Assembly (NCBI GenBank): GCA_038142525.1
Contig: JAYQKE010000015.1
Coordinates: 682,001-746,000 of the forward strand
Direction of reading: 5' to 3'
Source: CAJQHK01 sp038142525
GTDB lineage: Bacteria > Pseudomonadota > Alphaproteobacteria > Rickettsiales > UBA1997
Length of the DNA stretch: 64,000 nucleotides
Of this stretch, positions 37,474-47,078 are shown in pieces (within the stretch, counting starts at the first letter, position 1; each line of letters starts with the position of its first letter). The notes under the pieces were generated by a model. That model was not told the origin of the DNA. It saw only the letters and a list, made by a program, of their open reading frames with translations, and made no database searches. The position numbers and the translations under genes were made by a program.

Positions 37474-38265
37474 TTAATTAACTTTTAAATTTACAAAATT
37501 ATTTACTGTAAAATCCAGTCTCTTTTTTATATTACCAGATTTTTCATTAATACCAGAAAAGGCAAAAGATATTTTGACTCTTTTTCTGATAACAGATTTT
37601 TTATTACCTACATATCTTGTTATTTTGTAATTGACGATAGCATCTTTGGCGAAATTAATATAGAGAAAATCTTGGGCAAGTTTTATAAAATTTTTATTTT
37701 TTTCCTTGATAAAGGCTACTGATGCGATATCCACTTTGCTATAGGAATTTTTACCAAAGAATCTTACAGGGCTTGATTTATTAGAGCGGTCAAATGATCT
37801 CTTAAAGTTTCTATATTCTTTAGATGAGGAATTATTACGAATAAAATATAGCTTATTATTTATGTCATTAATATCTCCATCTCTAAAATCATAGGATTCT
37901 CTTTCGATGATATAATTTTCTATCAAATATCGAGAGACCATTTCATTGATAGATATTACATCTGTGTCATAGTCTTTTCTAAGAGTTTTAACTAATGGGT
38001 AATATGTTGTTGTATCTTTTGATTTAACTAATATTGGTAATGGCTGTTTGATTGGTAATAATTTTGATATTTCGGAAGTTAATATATATAATATTGTGCT
38101 AGTTAATAGCAGGGCTATTATTAATGATGTTTTTTGGGATTTTGGCAAGATAAAAGATGCTAAATAATAATTTAGCGAATCTTTAAAATATGATTTATCA
38201 TCGACTTTTGCTGTGACATAAGTATTATATAGTTTTTTTTGTTCTTGATCAAAATTATTGCTCAT
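37474..38265 (-). CDS. virB8: Type IV secretion system protein VirB8
   Basis: 263 aa, bitopic inner-membrane protein. A cytoplasmic N-terminus, one transmembrane helix (SLIIALLLTSTILYILT), then the periplasmic NTF2-like VirB8 domain containing MVSRYLIENYIIERESYDFR (family block with YVxxRE-like pattern) and a C-terminal strand region. It overlaps cinA by 11 bases. With virB9 it forms the conserved pair of the Rickettsiales vir homologue system. Intact. Confidence 0.85.
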   Translation of the reverse strand: MSNNFDQEQKKLYNTYVTAKVDDKSYFKDSLNYYLASFILPKSQKTSLIIALLLTSTILYILTSEISKLLPIKQPLPILVKSKDTTTYYPLVKTLRKDYDTDVISINEMVSRYLIENYIIERESYDFRDGDINDINNKLYFIRNNSSSKEYRNFKRSFDRSNKSSPVRFFGKNSYSKVDIASVAFIKEKNKNFIKLAQDFLYINFAKDAIVNYKITRYVGNKKSVIRKRVKISFAFSGINEKSGNIKKRLDFTVNNFVNLKVN

Positions 38266-38967
38266 ATTTTTTATCAGATATTATATCATAACATTTGTCT
38301 AAATCTTCCTTAGAAAATGAACGAAAAACTATGGATGTACCACCAATAAAAGGGTAGCTACCAATGGTAACATCTGGAAATTTATTTTGTAAATCAGAAA
38401 GATCTTTAGCAATTATACTTTCTGTTACATTTAGTTTTAATTCCTTGGAGAGAATTTTATCGCCAAAATCTAAAAACTCCAATGAAGAATTAAACATGAG
38501 TTTCATCATTTTTGGAATTCCGGCCATAACAATAATATTTTCTACCATAAAACTTGGTGCAAAGACCTATTGGATTTTCAAGTAATTTTACTTTTTGTGG
38601 CATCATAGCCATTTTTAAAAGAGCTTCATTAATGTTATCTTTGCCATAGTGATTAATTAAAATTTCTTTTGCTTTTTGATTAATAACCAGCTTTTTATTC
38701 AGTGCTTTAGCAATGGAATCGGCAGTTATATCATCATGTGTTGGTCCAATACCTCCAGTTGTAAAAATATAATTATATTTATTTTTAAGATTTTGTATAG
38801 CTTCTATAATTTGCTGCTCATCATCAGGGACTATTCTAACCTCTTTAAGATTAATACCAATTTTCGTTAAATTTTCTGCCAAAAAATTAAGATTTTCGTC
38901 TTTTGTTCTGCCAGATAGAATTTCATCCCCTATCATGATATAAGCAAACTGTAATTATTTTAACCAT
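38255..38967 (-). CDS. CinA-like molybdopterin-binding domain protein, two frameshifts
   Basis: MoaB/CinA N-terminal fold without the C-terminal deamidase. Core blocks are IGDEILSGRTKDENLNFLAE, FTTGGIGPTHDDITADSIAK and VENIIVMAGIPKMMKLM. Two surplus T on the coding strand, both TTGC to TTTGC, interrupt it: one at plus 38944-38948, just after the ATG at 38967 (MVKIITVA then YIMIGDEIL), and one at 38559-38563 (ENPIGLAPSFMVENI). Restored length is about 236 aa. Start 38967 overlaps the hscA stop region. Function in most bacteria is uncertain; cinA-type domains are linked with pyridine-nucleotide repair. Confidence 0.82.
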
Positions 38968-38968
38968 T

Positions 38969-40606
38969 TTATTCTTCAAACATATTTTTAATTTTTTCAA
39001 CTACCCTTTTACCTTCACTCTCACTTTCGGCTTCTAATCTAGCTTTAATATCTGTTTTGGCATTTTTATTAGCATCTAATGACGCTTCTTTAATTTCTTG
39101 TTCATCCAAATTATTGCCCCAATTAATTTCAACTGTTTTTTCTTGACCAGATTCTTGTTCAAAAGCAGAAATTGTTAATAAACCGTCAGCATCAATAGTA
39201 AAATCAACTCTTACTTTTATTTGTCCCGATTCTTTTTTTGGTAAATTTTTAATTTCAAAATGAACTAATGAAATGCAATCTTTGGCAAATTCTCTTTCAC
39301 CTTGAACTATATGAAATTTCATACCGGTTTGACCATCGGCATAGGTAGTAAATTCCTTTGATTTAGAAATTGGAATAGGGCTATTACGATGAATAATTTT
39401 TTCAACAATTCCGCCCATAGTTTCAAGTCCAATTGATAATGGCACCACATCAAGAAGTAAATTTTTTGAGCCAAATGTTAAAGAATGAGCTTGAATTGCC
39501 GCTCCCATAGCTACAATTTCATCAGGATTGAGATTGGTAAATATTTTTTCCTGACCATAAATTTCGGATAATTTTTGAAAAATTAAAGGTAATTTTGTTG
39601 AGCCACCAACTAAAATAATACCATCTATTTCTGATTGAGATAATTTTAATTCTTTTATTAGATTCGTTGTTAAAGAAAGTGTTTTATTGACTAAATTTGC
39701 TGATAATTTTTTAAATTCATTGATATTTAATGAAAATTGCTGTTCTTTGCCAGAAATTGTAATATTTTTAGTTATCTTTTCTGAGGTTAAAAATTCTTCT
39801 TTAATTTTTTTAGCAATTTCTATTAATTTTAATTTTTCATTTCGTTTTAAATTTTCTAATTTTAAATCGGAAATAATTTGATTATAAATTAATTTATCAA
39901 AATCATCACCTCCAAGATCACTATCGCCACTAACACCCAAAACTCTAAAAACACCATTAGTTAATTTTAAGATAGAAATATCAAAAGTTCCTCCACCTAA
40001 ATCATAAACTAAAAATATACCGTGCGATTGATTATCAAGACCATAAGCTAATGTCATGACTGTTGGCTCATTTATTAATCTTAGAACATTTAAACCAGCA
40101 ATTTTTTTTCGCTTTTTTAATTTCTGATTTTGATTTTTCATTAAAATAGGCTGGAACGGTGATTACTGCTTCTGTAATTTCTTCTTTGAAATAATTTTGG
40201 GCAATTATTTTTAATTTATGGATAATTTTGGCGGCAATTTTCAGTTCTTTGCCAGATATTGCTGGCCGAATTTTACTTTGACTAAGTCATTTTCTGTAAT
40301 AATTTCAAAAGGTAACTGTTCTTTATTTTCAATTTCTTCTAATTTTTTACCAATAATTCTTTTAATAGAAGAGATAATATTTTGACCATTTTTAGCTTCA
40401 TTACCAATGAGAATATTACCATCTTGATCTAGAGAGATAATTGAAGGGGTAATTTTATGACCATTTTTATCAGAAATTATTTGAACTTTTTCATTTTCAT
40501 TAAAATAAGAGACCAGAGAATTGCTGGTTCCAAAATCAATACCGATTGCTTTTTTTGATATTTCTTGAGTCTCTTCTGTAGGATCTGTTATTTGTAATAA
40601 AGGCAT
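38969..40606 (-). CDS. hscA: Fe-S assembly chaperone HscA (Hsp70 type), two compensating indels
   Basis: MPLLQITDPTEE is the HscA-type start, followed by AIGIDFGTSNSLVSYF, VYDLGGGTFDISIL, GDSDLGGDDFD and VGGSTKLPLI. An A is missing at CTTTGC on the plus strand (40247-40252) and one is surplus in an A8 run (40109-40116). Between them the frame reads LKIAAKIIHKLKIIAQNYF and EAVITVPAYFNEK. Total about 545 aa, shorter than E. coli HscA (616): the C-terminal lid stops at KIKNMFEE. It acts with IscU in [2Fe-2S] cluster transfer, in keeping with the BolA/Grx/YgfZ genes. Confidence 0.88.
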
Positions 40607-41316
40607 TATTTATTTGTATTTCTTGAGGTTTTGATATTAATAATTTCAACAATTAGGGCAAAGAATAATGAGAAATATAAATAATTTTTACTAATATGAA
40701 TTGACAAACCATCTAAAACTAAAATTACTCCTATCATGAAAATGAAGGCTAAGGCTAGGATTTTTAAGCTTGGATATTTATCAATAAAATGTGAAATTTT
40801 CCCTGATAAAAATAACATGGCTATCATGGATATGGTGACTGCTATAATAATAATCCAGATTTTTTCAGTTATACCAATGGCAGTGATGATGGAATCTAAA
40901 GAAAAAACAATATCAATCATCATAATTTGAGAAATTGCTCCTGTCATTGTTGATTTGATTTGAAATTCTACCTCTTTTTTTGTATCGCTTTTTAAGTCAG
41001 ATATTATTTCGACAAAGGAGGTGTAAATTAAAAATAATCCTCCAAAAAATAAAATAAGATTTTTATAGGAAAAATCAGTTGCAAATAAAGTGAAGGCTGG
41101 CTTGGTTAAAGACATAACCCATCCCAAAGCAAAAAGCATGGCACAACGCATTATAAGAGCTAAGGAAATACCAAAATATCTGGCTTTTTTGCGTAATTTG
41201 GCTGGTAATTTTTGAACGGCAATGGAGATAAAAATAATATTATCAATACCAAGGATAATTTCTAGGAAGGTTAAAGTTACTAAAATTAATAATGTTTCAA
41301 ATCCAAATAGTTCCAT
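40606..41316 (-). CDS. TerC-family integral membrane protein
   Basis: 236 aa with seven hydrophobic helices. Conserved acidic blocks in the membrane: LEIILGIDNIIFISI near the start and IMMIDIVFSLDSIITAIG in the middle, the paired Asp-containing motifs of TerC. Members are linked with metal ion (for example manganese) export and tellurite resistance; substrate not readable. It overlaps the hscA start by one base. Intact. Confidence 0.9.
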   Translation of the reverse strand: MELFGFETLLILVTLTFLEIILGIDNIIFISIAVQKLPAKLRKKARYFGISLALIMRCAMLFALGWVMSLTKPAFTLFATDFSYKNLILFFGGLFLIYTSFVEIISDLKSDTKKEVEFQIKSTMTGAISQIMMIDIVFSLDSIITAIGITEKIWIIIIAVTISMIAMLFLSGKISHFIDKYPSLKILALAFIFMIGVILVLDGLSIHISKNYLYFSLFFALIVEIINIKTSRNTNK

Positions 41317-41349
41317 ATTTTAAATTGCTGATATTTTCCCTAATATGAT

Positions 41350-42491
41350 CTATTTTTGTTTTAAATTAATCATATCATGATTATTTTCGATAATATCTGC
41401 AAGTTCCAATTGAATCAAGATAATATTTGCAATATTGGTTGGAATTTGACTAAGAGATAGTAAGTCTTCAAAAGCAATTGGGCTGTGACTAAGATTTTGT
41501 AAAATTTCCTTTCTAGCAGAATTTAATTCATTTTCACTAGGTATTTTAGGTTTAAATCCATGGAAATCCTTATCTTCACTATCAAGAAATTCTAATTTTT
41601 GATCTTTATTTATTAAGTCACTAATTTCACCCATAACATCTTCGGCATTTTCAATCAATTTAGCTCCCTCCTTTATTAGACGATTGGCACCATGACATCT
41701 GGGGTCAAAAGGTGACCCTGGAACTGCTAAAATTTCTCGATTTTGTTCTGCAAAAGATATCTAGCTGTAATTAATGTGCCAGAACGTAAACCAGCTTCAA
41801 CTACAATAAGGCCAAGTGCTATACCAGAGATTATTCTATTTCTTTTAGGAAAATTAATTGATTTTGGTAAGCTATGAATTGGATTTTCTGAAATTATAAG
41901 ACCATTCTTAAGAATTTTTTCATATAATTCCTTATTTTCTGGCGGGTAAATATTGTTAATTCCTCCAGCAAGGACTGCAATTGTGCCTTTTTCAAGTGCA
42001 CCTTCATGAGCATATTTATCAATTCCTCTAGCCATACCTGATCCAATAATAATATTATATTTTCCAAGATCAAAGGCAATCTTTTGGGCAAATTTTTTGC
42101 CATTAAAGGAAGCATTTCTTGGTCCAACAACTGATAGAATATTTTGATTAAGAAGTTTTACATTTCCCCTGCAAGTTAAAATGGGTGGTGGGTCATAAAT
42201 TTCTCTGAGTAATTTTGGATAGGATTCATTACAAAAATAGATGATTTTAGCACCAATTTTTTCTGATTCTTTAATTTCTTTTTCAGCTAAATTTTTATTA
42301 AATGCAGTGAGTGGTTTTTTTGCTCCCCCTTGTCTCGAAAAATCTGATAAATTTTCAAGGGCCAATTCCAAGGAATCAAAAATCTTTAATAATTTAAAAA
42401 AAGTCTTGGGTCCAATATTTTTTGTTCTGGATAATCTTAGCCAATTTATTTGATCTTTTTCGTTAAGATCTTGGATTTTATTATAATTCAT
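41350..42491 (-). CDS. dprA: DNA processing protein DprA, frameshifted at TTTTGC
   Basis: Loads RecA on incoming single-stranded DNA in natural transformation. First frame: SAM-like N-terminus (INWLRLSRTKNIGPKTFFKL), Rossmann core (LSVVGPRNASFNGKKFAQ; IIGSGMARGIDKYAHEGAL; AVLAGGINNIYPPEN) and RSGTLITARY. It then breaks. Dropping two T from CTTTTGC on the coding strand (plus 41750-41755) gives LAEQNREILAVPGSPFDPR and CHGANRLIKEGAKLI, leading into the C-terminal winged-helix part. Restored length 379 aa. The same TTGC context as eleven other sites. Confidence 0.88.
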
Positions 42492-42544
42492 AAATTTGTG
42501 GTAAAATTGTGGTAAAATTTTTTTGAGGCTCTTGGTAATATGGC

Positions 42545-43048
42545 TTAATCATATGTTCTATTATTTTGAATAGGAAAAATTGCCTTTACTACTTCTATTA
42601 TTTTTTGTCTTAAATTATGATCTTTAACGCGATTAAAATGTTTTATTAATTCAATCATTTCCTTATTTCTGGTTTGATCTATTTCCATCAATTCCTCCTC
42701 TTCTCGACCTTTAAAATTGTAATAATATTCATCAATTTCATAATCTTTAAAAAATTCACTTACTGGTTTTTTAAAAATTTGGGAAAATTAATATAATCTA
42801 CTAGCACTGATGCGATTATATCCTGCTTCATATTTTTGAATTTGTTGGCTAGCGACTCCAACTAAAGAGCCTAATTCATCTTGAGAAACGCCAAGTGATT
42901 TGCGAATAGTGCGGAGCCTCTTGCCGACATAAACATCAACAGGGCTGTCACATAATTTTTTAATATATTTTTTATTATTTTTGGAAAAAATTTGATTTAA
43001 AATTTTAAATTTTTCCTCTTGGCTATAGATTTTATCGGCTTCGGTCAT
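42545..43048 (-). pseudogene. XRE-family transcriptional regulator with one in-frame TAA
   Basis: The helix-turn-helix is complete: VGKRLRTIRKSLGVSQDELG, VGVASQQIQKYEAGYNRIS. After ASRLY comes TAA (42788-42790). The same frame then continues without interruption FSQIFKKPVSEFFKDYEIDE and LRQKIIEVVKAIFPIQNN to a stop at 42545. Rickettsial homologues of this type carry the pattern SSRLY-xxSxxLxxPVxxFF, so the downstream part belongs to the gene. Full length would be 167 aa. TAA in place of a Lys-type codon (TAA for AAA) needs one substitution. It may still make the 86-aa DNA-binding half. Confidence 0.75.
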
Positions 43049-43061
43049 TGTGGTATTATAA

Positions 43062-43667
43062 TTATGTTATTTTAATAATTTTTCCTTCACTGGAAGTTTT
43101 GCTAGGAAAAATTTTATATTTGTGATTTTTGATTATAGTTTGGGCTTTTTTAATTTCATTTTCAAGGCTTTTACCTTTCAAAAGCAAATAACTGCCATTT
43201 TGAGTCAATAAATTTTTAGAAATATTAATTAATTTATCAAGGGGTGCAAAAGCCCTAGAAGTTATTAAATTAAATTTTAAATTTTTAATTTCACTGATAT
43301 TGTTTTCTAAAATAGTTATATTATTTGGTGATATTTCACTGACTTTTCTTAAAAATTGACATTTTTTTGGTGATTTTTCAATTAGAGTAATATTTTTTAT
43401 TCCTAAAATTGAAAGGATAATTCCTGGAAAGCCAGCTCCAGTTCCAAGATCGGCAATGGCAATATTTTGATCAGGAATAAATTGTAATAATTGAGCGGAG
43501 TCAAGAATATGTCTGCACCAAATATCTTCAATGGTTGAGGCGCCAATTAAATTTAATCTTTGATTATAATCTAATAAAGATTCGATAAATTTTTCTAAAT
43601 GATCAATTTCTTCTTTGGTAATATTATGAAATTTAGATATTCCGCTAATTACGTTATTTTTTTGCAT
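43062..43667 (-). CDS. rsmG: 16S rRNA (guanine-527-N7)-methyltransferase
   Basis: SAM-dependent enzyme that modifies G527 of 16S rRNA. Motifs: LLDYNQRLNLIGASTIEDIW, RHILDSAQLL, IADLGTGAGFPGIILSI (SAM-binding loop) and LITSRAFAPLDKLI. About 201 aa from ATG 43667; a TTG nine bases upstream is the alternative. It lies 13 bases upstream of the XRE regulator. Intact. Confidence 0.94.
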   Translation of the reverse strand: MQKNNVISGISKFHNITKEEIDHLEKFIESLLDYNQRLNLIGASTIEDIWCRHILDSAQLLQFIPDQNIAIADLGTGAGFPGIILSILGIKNITLIEKSPKKCQFLRKVSEISPNNITILENNISEIKNLKFNLITSRAFAPLDKLINISKNLLTQNGSYLLLKGKSLENEIKKAQTIIKNHKYKIFPSKTSSEGKIIKIT

Positions 43668-43753
43668 TTTTGACAATGTTTTTGATATTTTTTGTTTATT
43701 TTTATAAAAAATTCTTTTATTTTTTGCAAAATAAATAATTTTTTAATATTCAA

Positions 43754-44681
43754 ATGAAAATTTCAAATAAAGTAAAAAAAATACTATCCTATTATGAAAG
43801 TGATTGTGCAGGTACGAAGGCAAATTTAGCTAGAATTTTATCTCATGGTAAATTGGGTGGCACAGGTAAATTAGTTATTTTACCAGTTGATCAAGGTTTT
43901 GAACATGGTCCAGCAAGATCATTTGCTGTAAATCCAGATGCTTATGATCCACATTATCATTTTCAATTGGCTATTGATGCTGGTTTAAATGCTTATCTTT
44001 GCTCCACTTGGTATGATTGAAGCGGGTGCTGATAGTTTTGCTGGTCAAATTCCATTGATTTTAAAAGTTAATAGTTCGAATTATTTATTTAATGCTGGTT
44101 CCGCTCCTTATCAGGCTATTACTGGTTCTGTTTCTGAGGCTATTCGTCTTGGTTGTAGTGCTATTGGTTTTACTATCTATCCAGGAAGTGACGCTTCAAT
44201 TGAAATGTTTGAAGAGATTAAGGAGTTAGCTGAAGAGGCTAAAAGTTATGGTTTGGCTGTTGTTATTTGGTCTTATCCAAGAGGTGGTAATATTTCTAAA
44301 ATTGGTGAAACTGCAGTTGATATTTGTGCTTATGCGGCTCATATGGCGGCATTATTAGGTGCTCATATTATTAAAGTTAAGCCACCAACGGCAACATTAG
44401 AAAATCTTGATGATATTAAGGTTTATGATAAGGAGAAAATTCCAGTTGATAATTTGGCAAATAGAGTTTCTCATATTATGCAATCTAGTTTTAATGGCAA
44501 AAGAATTGTAGTATTTTCTGGCGGTGGAGCAAAGGGTGAGAAGGAGCTTTGTGATGAAATTAGAGATTTATATCAAGGTGGAGCTCATGGTTCGATTGTT
44601 GGTAGGAATGTTTTCCAAAGACCAAGAAAAGAAGCTTTAGCCTTATTAGATAATATTATTAATATTTATAAGGGCAAATAA
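43754..44681 (+). CDS. fba: Class I fructose-bisphosphate aldolase (DhnA/FbaB type), one frameshift
   Basis: Schiff-base aldolase of the archaeal/DhnA type. First frame: LVILPVDQGFEHGPARSF, ending FQLAIDAGLNAYL. Second: APLGMIEAGADSFAGQIPL, AVVIWSYPRGGNISK, HIIKVKPPTA with the Schiff-base Lys region, and FSGGGAKGEKELCDEI (phosphate loop). Removing one T from CTTTGC at 43998-44002 gives 308 aa. With TpiA (52526-53335) it handles triose phosphates. Rickettsiales usually lack full glycolysis, so a gluconeogenic role is likely; this is inference. Confidence 0.9.
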
Positions 44682-44721
44682 TAACTCTATATAGGTAATT
44701 AACAATTCAAATTAAAAAATT

Positions 44722-45036
44722 ATGGATATGAAATCATTAATGCGTCAAGCTCAAGAGATGCAGAAGAAAATGCAAGAATCACAAGAAAAATTAGCAAATA
44801 CTGATTTTGAAGGAAATTCTGGCGGTGGTTTAGTCAAGGCTGTTGTTAACGGAACTGGAACTGCTAAAAAAATTGAAATTGATGATTCATTAATCAAAAT
44901 TGATGAAAAAGATATTTTAGAAGATTTAATTATTGCAGCTATTAATGATGCCAAGAAAAAGGCTGATGAATCTTCTGCTAATTCAATGGGTGATTTAACT
45001 GGCGGTATGAATCTTCCTTCTGGATTTAAATTATAG
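44722..45036 (+). CDS. YbaB/EbfC nucleoid-associated protein
   Basis: 104 aa, intact. MKSLMRQAQEMQKKMQESQE is the N-terminal helix of the family, followed by GGGLVKAVVNGTGTAKKIEI and the C-terminal GGMNLPSGFKL. Dimeric DNA-binding protein often found near dnaX-recR; those are not here. Close to kdsB (3-base gap), suggesting co-transcription. Confidence 0.93.
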   Translation: MDMKSLMRQAQEMQKKMQESQEKLANTDFEGNSGGGLVKAVVNGTGTAKKIEIDDSLIKIDEKDILEDLIIAAINDAKKKADESSANSMGDLTGGMNLPSGFKL

Positions 45037-45039
45037 ATA

Positions 45040-45780
45040 GTGAAATATCTAACTATTATTCCAGCTCGCCTTGCCTCAACTCGTTTGCCTAATAAACCTT
45101 TGGCTGATATTTGTGGTAAAAAAATGATTCAAAGAGTTTATGAACAGGGGGTTCAAAGTGATTTGGGGGAAGTTTACATTGCTTGTGATAGTCAGGAGGT
45201 TAAAAATTTAATAGAAAAGATTGGCGGTAAAGCAATTTTAACGGATCCAGATTTACCTTCTGGTACTGATAGAATTTATCAGGCTTTGCAAAAAATTCCA
45301 AATAAGGATGAGTTTGATTTTATCATTAATTTACAAGGTGATTTACCAATAATTGATCCAGAAATTATCAAAAAAACTGCAAATTTAATTGCCAATTCTT
45401 CATTTGACATAGCTACTATTGCAGTTAAAATCGAAAATGAGTCCGATATTAAAGATCCAAATATTGTCAAAGTAGCAATTGCTAATCTTACTAAGGATGG
45501 TGGTAAGGCATTATATTTTTCAAGAAGTGCAATTCCTTATGGTGAGAATAGTGATTTTTATGAACATATTGGAATTTATGTTTATAAAAAATCTGCTCTT
45601 GAAAAATTTGTACAATTAGAGCCTTCTAATTTAGAAAGATTGGAAAAGTTGGAACAGCTTAGAGCTCTTGAAAATAACATGACAATTGCTGTGGCAATTG
45701 CAGATTCTAAACCAATTTCTATTGATACCGAATCTGATTTACAAAAAGCAAAAAAATTTTTAGAAAATAATGAAAGTTAA
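45040..45780 (+). CDS. kdsB: 3-deoxy-manno-octulosonate cytidylyltransferase
   Basis: Activates Kdo for lipopolysaccharide, so the cell makes an LPS core at least in part. Starts with GTG at 45040 (MKYLTIIPARLASTRLPNKP). Motifs: the nucleotide-binding ARxxSTRLPxKPL, INLQGDLPIIDPEII, YFSRSAIPY and HIGIYVYKK. 246 aa, matching E. coli KdsB. Overlaps purS by 11 bases. Intact. Confidence 0.95.
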   Translation: MKYLTIIPARLASTRLPNKPLADICGKKMIQRVYEQGVQSDLGEVYIACDSQEVKNLIEKIGGKAILTDPDLPSGTDRIYQALQKIPNKDEFDFIINLQGDLPIIDPEIIKKTANLIANSSFDIATIAVKIENESDIKDPNIVKVAIANLTKDGGKALYFSRSAIPYGENSDFYEHIGIYVYKKSALEKFVQLEPSNLERLEKLEQLRALENNMTIAVAIADSKPISIDTESDLQKAKKFLENNES

Positions 45781-46006
45781 AATTCACATAAAATTAAAAG
45801 AGGGTGTATTAGATACTGAGGGCAAAACTATTGAAAATTTTTTAAATCATAATTTAGGTTTTAATGAAATCTCTAATGTCAGAAAAGGTAAATTAATTGA
45901 GATGGATATTGATGAAACTGATCAAGCTAAAATTGATCAGACTGTAAAGGAAATTTGCGACAAGATGTTGGTTAATCAAGTTATTGAGGATTACGAATTA
46001 TTATAA
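45770..46006 (+). CDS. purS: Phosphoribosylformylglycinamidine synthase subunit PurS
   Basis: 78 aa. KIHIKLKEGVLDTEGKTIEN and VRKGKLIEMDIDETDQ followed by KMLVNQVIEDYELL are the family blocks. PurS bridges PurL and PurQ in purine synthesis; neither partner is in the window. Embedded between kdsB and dapD with overlaps, so probably one transcript. Intact. Confidence 0.92.
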   Translation: MKVKIHIKLKEGVLDTEGKTIENFLNHNLGFNEISNVRKGKLIEMDIDETDQAKIDQTVKEICDKMLVNQVIEDYELL

Positions 46007-46022
46007 AATTATAAAATTTATT

Positions 46023-46872
46023 ATGACAAATTTACAAAATATTATTGAAACAGCTTTTGAAAATAGGGCGGAAATTAATTCTAAAACTACGGGTGAAATT
46101 AAAGACGCTGTTTTAGAGGTTTTAAATTTGTTAGATTTTGGTCAAGCTAGAATTTGTGAAAAAAATGATGCTTCTTGGGTGGTTAATGATTGGTTAAAGA
46201 AAGCAATTTTACTTTCATTTCGTCTGCAAGATAATTTTATCAGTAAATGTAGTAATGGTTTAAATTATTATGATAAGGTTAATTTAAAATTTGCCAATTG
46301 GTCTGAAGAAGATTTTAAAGAAGCAGGATTTAGAGCTGTTCCTGGAGCTGTAGTTCGTCATTCAGCTTTTATAGCGAAAAATGTGGTTCTCATGCCTTCT
46401 TTTGTTAATATTGGTGCTTATGTTGATGAAGCTACTATGGTTGACACTTGGGCAACTGTTGGATCTTGCGCTCAGATTGGTAAAAATTGTCATATTTCTG
46501 GTGGCGCTGGAATTGGTGGTGTTTTAGAGCCGCTACAAGCAAATCCAGTGATTATTGAAGATAATTGTTTTATTGGTGCTAGAAGTGAAGTTGCTGAGGG
46601 CGTGATTATTGAAGAAGGTTCTGTTCTTTCTATGGGTGTTTATATTGGCGCTTCAACAAAAATTATTGATCGCTCAACAGGCGAGATATTTACTGGCCGC
46701 GTTCCTGCTTATAGTGTTGTAGTTCCTGGCACTGTGCCAGCAAAAAATGCTGGAGATCCTAATCTTTATCTTTGCAGTAATTGTTAAGAGAGTTGATGAA
46801 AAAACGAGATCAAAAACTTCAATTAATGAATTATTGAGGGAAGATGCGGTCAGCAAATCAGCAATTGCATAA
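46023..46872 (+). CDS. dapD: Tetrahydrodipicolinate N-succinyltransferase, one frameshift
   Basis: Lysine/diaminopimelate pathway, which feeds peptidoglycan. Left-handed beta-helix hexapeptides are clear (VGSCAQIGKNCHISGGAGIG; DNCFIGARSEVAEGVIIEEG). The frame ends PNLYLCSNC, but removing one T from CTTTGC at 46771-46775 gives LAVIVKRVDEKTRSKTSIN, ELLREDAVSKSAIA and TAA at 46872. That is the normal DapD C-terminus (total 282 aa; E. coli 274). Start ATG 46023. This copy would be active only if the frame is restored. Confidence 0.92.
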
Positions 46873-46887
46873 TTATATATTTAAAAG

Positions 46888-46964
46888 GGGTGATTAGCTC
46901 AGTTGGTTAGAGCGTTACGTTGACATCGTAGAGGTCGGAAGTTCGAATCTTCTATCACCCACCA
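46888..46964 (+). tRNA. tRNA-Val (anticodon GAC)
   Basis: GGGTGATTAGCTCAGTTGG, anticodon loop TTGACAT (GAC), T arm GGAAGTTCGAATCTTC, acceptor ATCACCC with ACCA encoded. It follows dapD by 15 bases and is itself followed by a MITE eight bases later. Together with the TAC isoacceptor at 28825 it covers all valine codons. Confidence 0.96.
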
Positions 46965-46971
46965 TTTTATA

Positions 46972-47037
46972 GGAATCTCTGAAAAACTAAAAAAGGTTAA
47001 TTTTACTAAATACATATTTTAGTTTTTCAGAGATTCC
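46972..47037. mobile_element. IS5-derived MITE, 66 bp
   Basis: Ends GGAATCTCTGAAAAACTAAA and TTTAGTTTTTCAGAGATTCC: both termini carry the same A/T change relative to the family, so the dyad is preserved. Flanked by TATA at 46968-46971 and 47038-47041. It sits just after tRNA-Val and would form a strong terminator hairpin. Confidence 0.92.
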
Positions 47038-47078
47038 TATAGCGGTATAGATGATCTGTTTAATAATATCATTAACTT

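Noticed and set aside
44751..44954. Minus-strand frame opposite ybaB
   Set aside because: Shadow of an intact, well recognised gene.
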